Shown: piece after piece, positions 1 through 5,797 of the stretch
Numbering within the stretch: the stretch's first letter is position 1
Layout of the letters: the number at the start of each line of letters is the position of its first letter
Assembly: GCA_913064925.1 (NCBI GenBank)
Contig: CAJYBN010000055.1
Coordinates: 1-14,235 of the forward strand
DNA length: 14,235 nt
Direction: 5' to 3'
Source of the DNA: an uncultured Peptococcaceae bacterium
GTDB lineage: Bacteria > Bacillota > Desulfotomaculia > Desulfotomaculales > Desulfallaceae
Program-made: the position numbers and the translations under genes
The notes under the pieces: generated by a model
What the model was told of the DNA's origin: nothing
What the model saw: the letters and a program-made list of their open reading frames with translations, nothing else
The model's database searches: none

Positions 1-315
1 AGAAAAGGCCAGCCCCAGCAGGGCCATGACGCCGCGGGCCAGCCGGAACGCGCGCAGGGCGTCCCGGTAATGTCCGACGGCCATTTTTTCCGATACGATG
101 CCGGCCACGGCCACCGGTATACCGGCTGAAGTGAGGGTAAAAAAAAGCAGGTAAAACTGGTTGGGCACGGCGTAAATGCCCAACCCCACGTCGCCCAGCA
201 TGCGGCCCAGGGGCACCCGGTAAACGGCCCCCAAGATCCTGATGATAATCCAAGCGGCGGTAAGGGTCAGCGCACCCTGCAGAACTGTCTGTTTGCGAAA
301 AGGGTTCCTGGACAT
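1..315 (-). CDS. SpoVB/MurJ-type polysaccharide flippase, N-terminal part
   Basis: The first 105 residues of a polytopic membrane protein are present; the rest lies beyond the left edge of the window. The N-terminus has basic residues (RNPFRK), then a hydrophobic segment at about residues 14-34 containing RILGAVYRVPLGR, and a second at about 47-72 (YAVPNQFYLLFFTLTSAG). The pattern of an early ILG..YRVPL followed by GLGIYAVPNQFY and AGIPVAVAG is typical of SpoVB/YabM/MurJ members of the MOP exporter superfamily, which flip lipid-linked saccharides or peptidoglycan precursors across the cytoplasmic membrane. The ATG at 313-315 is preceded by AGAGGAAAAAGTT, a usable ribosome binding site. It lies 53 bases downstream of the alkyltransferase gene on the same strand, so co-transcription is possible. 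The family call is fairly firm; assignment to SpoVB itself rather than another paralogue is not possible from this fragment. Confidence 0.8.
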   Translation of the reverse strand, partial: MSRNPFRKQTVLQGALTLTAAWIIIRILGAVYRVPLGRMLGDVGLGIYAVPNQFYLLFFTLTSAGIPVAVAGIVSEKMAVGHYRDALRAFRLARGVMALLGLAFS

Positions 316-368
316 AACTTTTTCCTCTAAAGGTATCTATAACAAAGGATGTCCACCCGTTAAACGGC

Positions 369-911
369 TTAACCCCCCAGGAGATACTTGCCGCCCGGCC
401 CGGCATTGATTCCCTCCGCGGCCAGCAAGCGGACCTTCCACTCGGGGTGCGCGCCGAACCCGCCCGGCGTACCGTCCCCCCGAATCACCCGGTGGCAGGG
501 AATCACCAGTAAAATGCGGTTGGACCCCAGTGCACCGCCTACCGCGCGGGCGGCCCTGGGGAACCCCGCCAGCAGGGCCACCTGCCCGTAGGACAGCAGG
601 GAACCGTAAGGTATTGCGCGTACCACGCGCAAAACCCTTTGCTGGAAGGGCGTGTACACCGACCAGTCTACGGGGAAGGCAAAATCCTCTCTCTGCCCGT
701 TGAAATACCTGTTTAGCGCCGCTTCCAAGCCGGCCAGCGGCTGTCCCGGGTCCGGCGGCGCAAACCGCCACCCTTTCGGAACGCCCAGCTGTTCCAGGCG
801 GGCCAAGCTCTCTCCTTCAGTGGCCGCGGGCAGCGTCAACGCGGCCAGCCCGTTCTCCGTCCGGGCGGCGCTAACCCAGCCGGACGTCGTAGGTATAGTC
901 CATACCTTCAT
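369..911 (-). CDS. ogt: Methylated-DNA--protein-cysteine S-methyltransferase
   Basis: This 180-residue protein is a suicide DNA-repair enzyme that moves the alkyl group from O6-alkylguanine to its own cysteine. The active-site motif IPCHRVI is seen with the acceptor Cys at residue 139. It is preceded by the family's helix-turn-helix region (TPFQQRVLRVVRAIPYGS, about 87-104, then YGQVALLAG and PRAARAVGGALGSN, where the Asn and Arg correspond to the DNA-reading and arginine-finger positions). GFGAHPEWKVRLLAAEG at about 151-167 is the usual C-terminal block. The length is normal for a free-standing Ogt-type enzyme; no AdaA or AraC domain is fused. The ATG at 909-911 follows a G-rich stretch (GGGGG, about 6-10 bases upstream). 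Just upstream on this strand lies a dead transporter fragment, so the gene probably has its own weak promoter, which I could not place. Confidence 0.93.
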   Translation of the reverse strand: MKVWTIPTTSGWVSAARTENGLAALTLPAATEGESLARLEQLGVPKGWRFAPPDPGQPLAGLEAALNRYFNGQREDFAFPVDWSVYTPFQQRVLRVVRAIPYGSLLSYGQVALLAGFPRAARAVGGALGSNRILLVIPCHRVIRGDGTPGGFGAHPEWKVRLLAAEGINAGPGGKYLLGG

Positions 912-950
912 TATATACCCCCGTTCCCCCGGCTTTTTGTTGCCCGGCAG

Positions 951-1090
951 TTAATTGAATAAATACAAAATGCTCACCGATACCACCGCGGCCTTGACGT
1001 AGCGCAAAGCCCAGTTAAATACCATGTGACCGAAAATGGCAGGCGCTGCAGCCAGCAGTTGTAACACCGGCCCGGCACAGGCGTTACCGG
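951..1090 (-). pseudogene. EamA/DMT transporter C-terminal remnant
   Basis: Read on the minus strand, the frame ending at the TAA at 951-953 gives LLAAAPAIFGHMVFNWALRY followed by VKAAVVSVSIL and then YLFN-stop. GHxxFNWALRYVxAxVVSxxxL is the hallmark of the last EamA repeat of drug/metabolite transporters, where GEP would normally follow. Here the homology stops and the frame closes, and upstream the same frame runs into the 3' end of cysK with no start codon. Both ends of the transporter are therefore missing: this is a residue of about 35-40 codons left by deletion. It fills the gap between cysK and the alkyltransferase gene. The family call rests on a short but distinctive match from memory. 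Confidence 0.7.
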
Positions 1091-2023
1091 TTACCGAAAC
1101 AATTCCGTAGACAGGTAACGTTCTCCGGTATCCGGGAAAATAACCACAATATTGCTATCCTTATATTCTTCCCGGCCGGCCAGTTCCAACGCAGCGTAAG
1201 CCGCGGCACCCGAGGAAATACCCACCAAGAGGCCCTCCTCCCGGGCCAGCCGCCTGGCCGTGGCCATGGCCTGCTCGTCGGTAACCTGGATTATTTCGTC
1301 GATGATGTTTACGTTCAGCACCCGCGGGATGAAACCGGCACCGATGCCCTGGATTTTGTGCGGTCCAGGCTTTCCTCCGGACAGCACGGGCGAACCGGCA
1401 GGTTCCACCGCCACCACCCGGACGCCGGGCCTCCTTTCCTTCAACACCTCACCGGTACCCGTTATGGTCCCGCCGGTGCCCACCCCGGCCACTATGACGT
1501 CCACCTGACCCTGCGTATCCCGCCATATCTCTTCCGCCGTGGTACGGCGGTGCACGGCGGGGTTGGCCGGATTATCAAACTGGCCGGGGATGATGGCTCC
1601 CGGGATATCCCCGGCCAGCTCCTCAGCCCGCTTTATGGAGGCGGGAATGCCGCCGTCAGCGGGCGTCAGCACCACTTCCGCCCCCAGCGCCCGGAGCAGG
1701 TTCCGCCTCTCCTCGCTCATGGTTTCCGGCATGGTCAGGATACAGCGGTATCCCCGGGCGGCACAAACCATGGCCAGCCCGATACCGGTGTTGCCGCTGG
1801 TGGGTTCTATCACCACACTTCCCTCTCGCAGCAGGCCGGTTTTTTCCGCGTGCTCGACCATGGCCAGGGCAATGCGGTCCTTTATGCTGCCGCCGGGGTT
1901 AAAGAATTCCAGCTTGGCCCAAACGCGCCCGGGCCTGCCGGCACCGAGCCGCTGTAAACGGTAAAGGGGGGTGTTGCCCACCAGCTGCTTGATATTATCG
2001 TACCCAGGCAACGGTAAACTCAC
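1091..2023 (-). CDS. cysK: Cysteine synthase A (O-acetylserine sulfhydrylase)
   Basis: This PLP enzyme replaces the acetyl group of O-acetylserine with sulfide to make cysteine. The 310 residues match the family length. FNPGGSIKDR carries the PLP lysine (K48), EPTSGNTGIGLA (73-84) is the substrate-binding loop, GVGTGGTITG (180-189) binds the cofactor phosphate, and GISSGAAA (268-275) contains the serine that contacts the pyridine nitrogen. PDTGERYLST closes the protein. The start is uncertain. The GTG at 2021-2023 directly abuts the only SD-like AAGG, whereas a TTG at 2009-2011 (four codons in) sits about 11 bases downstream of AAGGTG and would still keep the conserved YDNIKQLVGNTPL. A good promoter lies 33 bases upstream, after the groEL terminator, so it is transcribed on its own. 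CysK rather than CysM is favoured by overall pattern but is not proven. Confidence 0.93.
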   Translation of the reverse strand: MSLPLPGYDNIKQLVGNTPLYRLQRLGAGRPGRVWAKLEFFNPGGSIKDRIALAMVEHAEKTGLLREGSVVIEPTSGNTGIGLAMVCAARGYRCILTMPETMSEERRNLLRALGAEVVLTPADGGIPASIKRAEELAGDIPGAIIPGQFDNPANPAVHRRTTAEEIWRDTQGQVDVIVAGVGTGGTITGTGEVLKERRPGVRVVAVEPAGSPVLSGGKPGPHKIQGIGAGFIPRVLNVNIIDEIIQVTDEQAMATARRLAREEGLLVGISSGAAAYAALELAGREEYKDSNIVVIFPDTGERYLSTELFR

Positions 2024-2055
2024 ACCTTACAGGAAGTATTATACAGGTATTATTA

Positions 2056-2084
2056 ACTTTATCACCGCCGCTCATGCGTGTCAA
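2056..2084 (-). promoter_or_regulatory. Predicted sigma-A promoter of cysK
   Basis: On the minus strand TTGACA (2079-2084) is followed by a 17-base spacer and TAAAGT (2056-2061), with TG one base before the -10, forming an extended -10. The -35 is a perfect consensus match. Transcription would start near 2049, giving a leader of roughly 25 bases. No operator or riboswitch fits in so short a leader. Confidence 0.7.
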
Positions 2085-2106
2085 TTCAGGCCCGGCCGCC
2101 GCACGG

Positions 2107-2137
2107 AAATAAAGAAGCCCCGCTGGAGTTGCGGGGC
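2107..2137 (-). terminator. Intrinsic terminator of groESL
   Basis: On the minus strand GCCCCGC (2131-2137), a seven-base loop and GCGGGGC (2117-2123) form a perfect 7-bp GC stem followed by TTCTTTATTT. It begins 21 bases after the groEL stop and lies before the cysK promoter, so it separates the two transcription units. Confidence 0.85.
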
Positions 2138-2158
2138 CTTGCTGTTAACCGTTATTTA

Positions 2159-3796
2159 TTACATCATGGGGGGCATGCCGCCGCCCATGCCGCCGCCCGG
2201 CATGCCGCCGCCCTTTTCCTCTTCGGGCTTTTCGGCCACCAGGGTTTCGGTGGTAAGGATCATGGCGGCAATGCTGGCCGCGTTCTGCAGGGCGGAACGG
2301 GTCACCTTAGCCGGGTCGACAATGCCGGCTTCAATCATGTTCACATATTCACCCGTCAGGGCGTTGAAGCCTGTACCTTCTTCGGCGCCGCGCACCTTCT
2401 CCACCACGATGGAACCTTCCATGCCGGCGTTGTTGGCGATCTGCCGGAGGGGTTCCTCCAAGGCGCGCCGCACGATGTCCACGCCAACCTTTTCATCCAT
2501 GCTGGACGTGCTGATTTCATCCAGGGCTTTGGCGGCCTGCACGTAAGCCACGCCGCCCCCGGAAACGATACCCTCTTCCACCGCCGCGCGGGTGGCGTTC
2601 AGGGCATCTTCAATGCGCAGTTTCTTCTCCTTCATTTCCGTTTCCGTAGCAGCGCCCACCTGGATAACGGCCACGCCGCCGGCCAGCTTAGCCAGACGCT
2701 CCTGCAGCTTCTCCCGGTCGAAGTCGGAAGTGGTTTCTTCGATCTGCTTCTTAATTTGGGATACCCGTGCGGTAATTTCATCGGCATTACCGGCGCCGCC
2801 CACGATGATGGTTTCCTCTTTCTTAACCCGAACCTTGGAGGCACGGCCGAGCATGTTAATGTCGGCCTTATCCAGCTTAAGGCCCACTTCTTCGGAAATC
2901 ACCGTACCACCGGTTAGGATAGCGATGTCCTGCAGCATAGCCTTGCGGCGATCACCGAAACCGGGCGCCTTGACGGCCACGCATGTGAACGTGCCGCGCA
3001 GCTTGTTCAGCACCAGGGTGGCCAGGGCTTCGCCTTCAACGTCTTCGGCGATGACCAGCAACGGTTTACCGGTCTGCACCACTTTTTCCAACACCGGCAA
3101 AATGTCTGCCACCGCTGAAATCTTGCGGTCGGTGATCAATATGTAGGGGTCCTCCAGGTTGGCTTCCATCTTGTCGGAATCGGTGACCATGTACGGGGAA
3201 ATGTAACCGCGGTCGAAATTCATCCCCTCGACTACTTCCAGCGTAGTACCGATACCTTTGGATTCCTCGACGGTAATAACCCCGTCTTTACCCACTTTTT
3301 CCATGGCGTCGGCTATCAGGCTGCCGATGGATTCATCGTTGGCGGAAATAGACGCCACCTGGGTTATGGCGGACTTGCTTTCCACCGTCTTGGCGCTGCC
3401 TTTAATGGCATCCACGGCTTTTTCCACGGCTTTCTCAATACCCCGTTTAATTATCATGGGGTTGGCGCCTGCAGCCACGTTCTTCAGGCCTTCCCGCACA
3501 ATGGCCTGAGCCAGCAAAGTGGCAGTGGTAGTTCCGTCCCCGGCCACGTCGTTGGTCTTGGTGGCCACTTCTTTGACCAGCTGCGCGCCCATATTTTCAA
3601 ACGGGTCTTCCAGCTCTATCTCGCGAGCTATGGTAACACCGTCGTTGGTAATCATGGGTGAGCCGAACTTTTTCTCCAACACCACGTTGCGCCCTTTGGG
3701 ACCCAAGGTCACGCGCACGGCTTCAGCCAGTGCGTTTACGCCTCTCTCCAATCCTTTACGGGCATCTTCACGGAAAATAATATCTTTTCCTGCCAC
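2159..3796 (-). CDS. groL: Chaperonin GroEL (60 kDa)
   Basis: This is the subunit of the tetradecameric cytosolic chaperonin that folds proteins in an ATP-driven cage capped by GroES. The 545 residues are a standard length. The N-terminus (AGKDIIFREDARKGLERGVN), the ATP-site motif GDGTTTA at 86-92 with the catalytic Asp at 87 as in E. coli, EDALNATRAAVEEGIVSGGG in the equatorial domain, and a Gly-Met-rich flexible tail (GGGMPGGGMGGGMPPMM, 529-545) are all present. The GTG start at 3794-3796 is supported by GGGAGGT with a 7-base spacing. It follows groES by 32 bases and shares its CIRCE-controlled promoter. It ends at a clear terminator. This is the only groEL in the window. Confidence 0.98.
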   Translation of the reverse strand: MAGKDIIFREDARKGLERGVNALAEAVRVTLGPKGRNVVLEKKFGSPMITNDGVTIAREIELEDPFENMGAQLVKEVATKTNDVAGDGTTTATLLAQAIVREGLKNVAAGANPMIIKRGIEKAVEKAVDAIKGSAKTVESKSAITQVASISANDESIGSLIADAMEKVGKDGVITVEESKGIGTTLEVVEGMNFDRGYISPYMVTDSDKMEANLEDPYILITDRKISAVADILPVLEKVVQTGKPLLVIAEDVEGEALATLVLNKLRGTFTCVAVKAPGFGDRRKAMLQDIAILTGGTVISEEVGLKLDKADINMLGRASKVRVKKEETIIVGGAGNADEITARVSQIKKQIEETTSDFDREKLQERLAKLAGGVAVIQVGAATETEMKEKKLRIEDALNATRAAVEEGIVSGGGVAYVQAAKALDEISTSSMDEKVGVDIVRRALEEPLRQIANNAGMEGSIVVEKVRGAEEGTGFNALTGEYVNMIEAGIVDPAKVTRSALQNAASIAAMILTTETLVAEKPEEEKGGGMPGGGMGGGMPPMM

Positions 3797-3828
3797 TTAA
3801 CTTACCTCCCTTATCAAAGTTGATCGCT

Positions 3829-4113
3829 TTACTCGATAACCCCCAAAATGTCCATTTCGCGCAGAATAAGATATTCCTCGTCGTTAATCTTTACCTCGTT
3901 GCCGGCGTACTTGGAAAACAAAACCCTGTCGCCTTTCTTCAGGTCGATTGCCACGCGTTGGCCGTTATCCAGCAGCCTGCCCGGCCCAACGGCCACTACT
4001 TCTCCTTCCTGCGGCTTTTCTTTGGCGGTATCGGGTAATACTATTCCGCTCTTGGTTACTTCTTCGCTGGGCATGGGTTTTACTACCACCCGTTCTCCCA
4101 AAGGTCTGATCAC
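3829..4113 (-). CDS. groS: Co-chaperonin GroES (10 kDa)
   Basis: The 94-residue lid of the GroEL chamber. RPLGERVVVKPMPSEE at the start, the mobile loop around residues 17-33 with the GroEL-contacting hydrophobic triplet IVL (SGIVLPDTAKEKPQ), and the roof and core motifs GEVVAVGPG and GDRVLFSKYAGNEVK are all present. The start is GTG at 4111-4113, set by a strong AAGGAGGGG about 5-7 bases upstream. An ATG two bases earlier (4113-4115) is in another frame and is followed at once by TGA, so it cannot be the start. It is the first gene of the groESL operon, with about 60 bases between the CIRCE operator and the start codon. HrcA repression is expected from the operator. Confidence 0.98.
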   Translation of the reverse strand: MIRPLGERVVVKPMPSEEVTKSGIVLPDTAKEKPQEGEVVAVGPGRLLDNGQRVAIDLKKGDRVLFSKYAGNEVKINDEEYLILREMDILGVIE

Positions 4114-4173
4114 ATTAACCCCTCCTTCGATTTTTTGGTGACTTTCAGTGGTATTTCTGAGTAGCTGCTGGTG

Positions 4174-4200
4174 TTAGCACTCATCTATAATGAGTGCTAA
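4174..4200 (-). promoter_or_regulatory. CIRCE operator (HrcA binding site)
   Basis: TTAGCACTC (4174-4182), nine bases, GAGTGCTAA (4192-4200): a perfect match to the CIRCE inverted repeat. It lies about 15 bases downstream of the -10 box, in the transcribed leader of groES, the classic position for HrcA repression of heat-shock genes in Firmicutes. hrcA itself is not in the window. Confidence 0.97.
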
Positions 4201-4215
4201 CACCTAACAAGTATA

Positions 4216-4244
4216 ATAATATAGAACGAGCCCGGTAAAAGCAA
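4216..4244 (-). promoter_or_regulatory. Predicted sigma-A promoter of groESL
   Basis: On the minus strand TTGCTT (4239-4244), a 17-base spacer and TATTAT (4216-4221) form a good vegetative promoter. Transcription would start near 4209, just before the CIRCE element. The stretch from here to the end of mogA (4245-4403) holds no recognisable gene or terminator. Confidence 0.8.
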
Positions 4245-4403
4245 GTACTTTCTATGAAATTTTTTCTCATATTTTTGCTACCTATAACCGCAAATTGTCA
4301 ATTTCTTGCGCATTCTCCTCTTCCGTGGCTCGTCCCGTTATACTTAGCAATATTTTCCCACCGGACAGCCCATTTTATACAAGGATTGCCAGACATGACG
4401 GGG

Positions 4404-4892
4404 TTAAGTGGCGCATTCTCCCGCCCGCCCCGTGAGAATTTCCAGGCCGTGCGGCAAAGCGGGCATAATTGCTTCCAGGCATTCCCGAGCCCCGCGCGGG
4501 CTGCCGGGCAAATTAACGATCAAGGTTCGGTTCCTGATACCGGCCACCGCCCGGGAAAGCATGGCCCTGCTTGTTTTGCGCAGGCTCTGCATGCGCATGG
4601 CTTCGGCCAGCCCCGGTACCTCCCGCTGTATGACCGCCAGCGTGGCCTCCGGGGTGTTGTCCCGCGGCCCCAGGCCGGTGCCGCCGGTGGTAAGCACCAG
4701 GTCGTGCTTGCCGCGATCCACCGCGTCGATCAGCGCCTCTACAATGACGTCATAATCATCGGGAATGACCCGGTAATCCGCCACCGTCCATCCCTGCCGG
4801 GTCACCAGTTCCCTAATCACTTCGGCGCTCAAATCCTCGCGTTCGCCGCGAGCGCCCTTGTCGCTGGCAGTTATAACGGCCACCTTGAACAA
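4404..4892 (-). CDS. mogA: Molybdopterin adenylyltransferase (MogA/MoaB type)
   Basis: This enzyme activates molybdopterin by adenylylation before metal insertion by MoeA. FKVAVITASDKGARGEREDLS at the start, DLVLTTGGTGLGPRDNTPEAT in the middle (the GGTG and RD-TPEA signature of the MoCF-binding fold) and LPGSPRGARECLE near the end identify the family. The preferred start is a TTG at 4890-4892 with GGAGGTG (4902-4908) nine bases upstream, giving about 162 residues, the usual length. The frame stays open to 4952, and a GTG at 4902-4904 is also possible, but neither has a ribosome binding site. MogA and MoaB share this fold; the assignment here rests on family pattern and neighbours. It is divergent from fdhD and precedes the groESL promoter, with no terminator seen between. 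Confidence 0.92.
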   Translation of the reverse strand: MFKVAVITASDKGARGEREDLSAEVIRELVTRQGWTVADYRVIPDDYDVIVEALIDAVDRGKHDLVLTTGGTGLGPRDNTPEATLAVIQREVPGLAEAMRMQSLRKTSRAMLSRAVAGIRNRTLIVNLPGSPRGARECLEAIMPALPHGLEILTGRAGECAT

Positions 4893-4929
4893 CGCTTTTT
4901 CCACCTCCAACTGGCGGGCGGCTGCTGAC

Positions 4930-4958
4930 TTGCATTGCCGGCCGCCTTGCAATATGAT
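4930..4958 (+). promoter_or_regulatory. Predicted promoter of fdhD
   Basis: TTGCAT (4930-4935), a 17-base spacer and TATGAT (4953-4958) match sigma-A boxes well. Transcription would start near 4965, giving a leader of about 53 bases. That leader contains a small GC hairpin but is too short for the known molybdenum-cofactor riboswitch. Confidence 0.6.
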
Positions 4959-4982
4959 TGAAAGGTAAACCTGTAAGCGATG

Positions 4983-5001
4983 CGGCCGCCTGGCGCGGCC
5001 G
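4983..5001 (+). other. GC hairpin in the fdhD leader
   Basis: CGGCCGC (4983-4989), loop CTGGC, GCGGCCG (4995-5001): a perfect 7-bp stem seven bases before the AAGGG ribosome binding site of fdhD. No U-tract follows, so it is not a terminator. It could influence translation or mRNA stability; no function is shown. Confidence 0.45.
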
Positions 5002-5017
5002 GTAAAAAGGGTGAAAC

Positions 5018-5797
5018 ATGTTGTCCGCCAAAACTACCGTATCCGTGGTAACAATTACGGGCAAGGAACGCGCCCGCAAAGAAGACGTGGTAGTGCGGGA
5101 AGCTCCCGTAACAATCCACCTGAACGACGCCGAGCTGGTTACCCTGCTGTGCACGCCAACCCACTTGCATGAACTGTCCCTGGGATTTCTTTTCGCCGAA
5201 GGTTTAATTACTTCCGCCGCCGATGTAACCGGTTACGCTGCTAGCAAGGCTGACGGGCTGGTGTGGGTGGAAGCTTGCCCGCGGCGCGAAGTAAAAAACA
5301 GCTTCCTAAAACGGCGGATTTCTTCCTGCTGCGGGCGGGGAAGCGCTTCCTTTTACTTCGTCAACGACCGGGAGATCAAGCCCGTCAGCAGCGGCCGGCC
5401 AATCCCCGCCCGAACCGTTATGGCCCTGCGCGGCGAAGCGGAAAGCCGGGGCAGCCTTTTTGCCGCCACCGGCGGCGCGCACGGCGCCGCCTTGGGTGAT
5501 CAACACGGGCTGCAGTGCTTTTTCGAAGACGTGGGCCGGCACAACGCCGTGGACAAGGTAGCGGGCTGGTGCCTGCTGCAGGGCGTGCATCCTCATGACG
5601 GCGTGCTGCTGCTGTCGGGGCGGGTATCCGCGGAAATAGTGGTAAAAACGGCCCGGCTGGGTATCCCTGTGATCGTATCCCGCTCCGCTCCCACCGACCT
5701 GGCCCTGCGGCTGGCAGAGGAATTAAACATAACCGTCGTCGGCTTCGCCCGGGGTAGCCGGATGAACGTTTATACAGGGGCGGAACGCATCACTTAG
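5018..5797 (+). CDS. fdhD: Formate dehydrogenase accessory sulfurtransferase FdhD
   Basis: FdhD carries sulfur from a cysteine desulfurase to the Mo/W bis-MGD cofactor, which is needed to activate formate dehydrogenase. The 259 residues show the family blocks in order: HLHELSLGFLFAEGLI (about 48-64), the cysteine region RISSCCGRGSA (Cys 104 and 105), TGGAHGAAL (151-159), EDVGRHNAVDK (170-180) and SGRVSAEIVVK (200-210), ending with ITVVGFARGSRMNVYT. The cysteines are adjacent (CC) rather than spaced CxxC as in the E. coli protein. The ATG at 5018 follows AAGGGTGAAAC. It is divergent from mogA and converges on the MoeA-PBP gene, its stop codon overlapping theirs. No formate dehydrogenase gene is present, so its client lies elsewhere. 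Confidence 0.95.
   Translation: MLSAKTTVSVVTITGKERARKEDVVVREAPVTIHLNDAELVTLLCTPTHLHELSLGFLFAEGLITSAADVTGYAASKADGLVWVEACPRREVKNSFLKRRISSCCGRGSASFYFVNDREIKPVSSGRPIPARTVMALRGEAESRGSLFAATGGAHGAALGDQHGLQCFFEDVGRHNAVDKVAGWCLLQGVHPHDGVLLLSGRVSAEIVVKTARLGIPVIVSRSAPTDLALRLAEELNITVVGFARGSRMNVYTGAERIT

Noticed and set aside
2159..2220. Repeated GGCATGCCGCC-like units
   Set aside because: They encode the normal Gly-Met-rich tail of GroEL, so this is not an independent DNA repeat.
2078..2917. Plus-strand frame of 279 codons opposite groEL
   Set aside because: Antisense shadow of the conserved groEL C-terminal half, and it also runs through the terminator.
4278..4313. 11-residue peptide frame (MRKKLTICGYR) with a GGAGA site, between mogA and groES
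   Set aside because: Short, no promoter boxes at proper spacing, and such frames are common by chance.
4959..5017. Molybdenum-cofactor riboswitch before fdhD
   Set aside because: The predicted leader is only about 53 bases with one simple hairpin; the known Moco element is much longer and has several helices.
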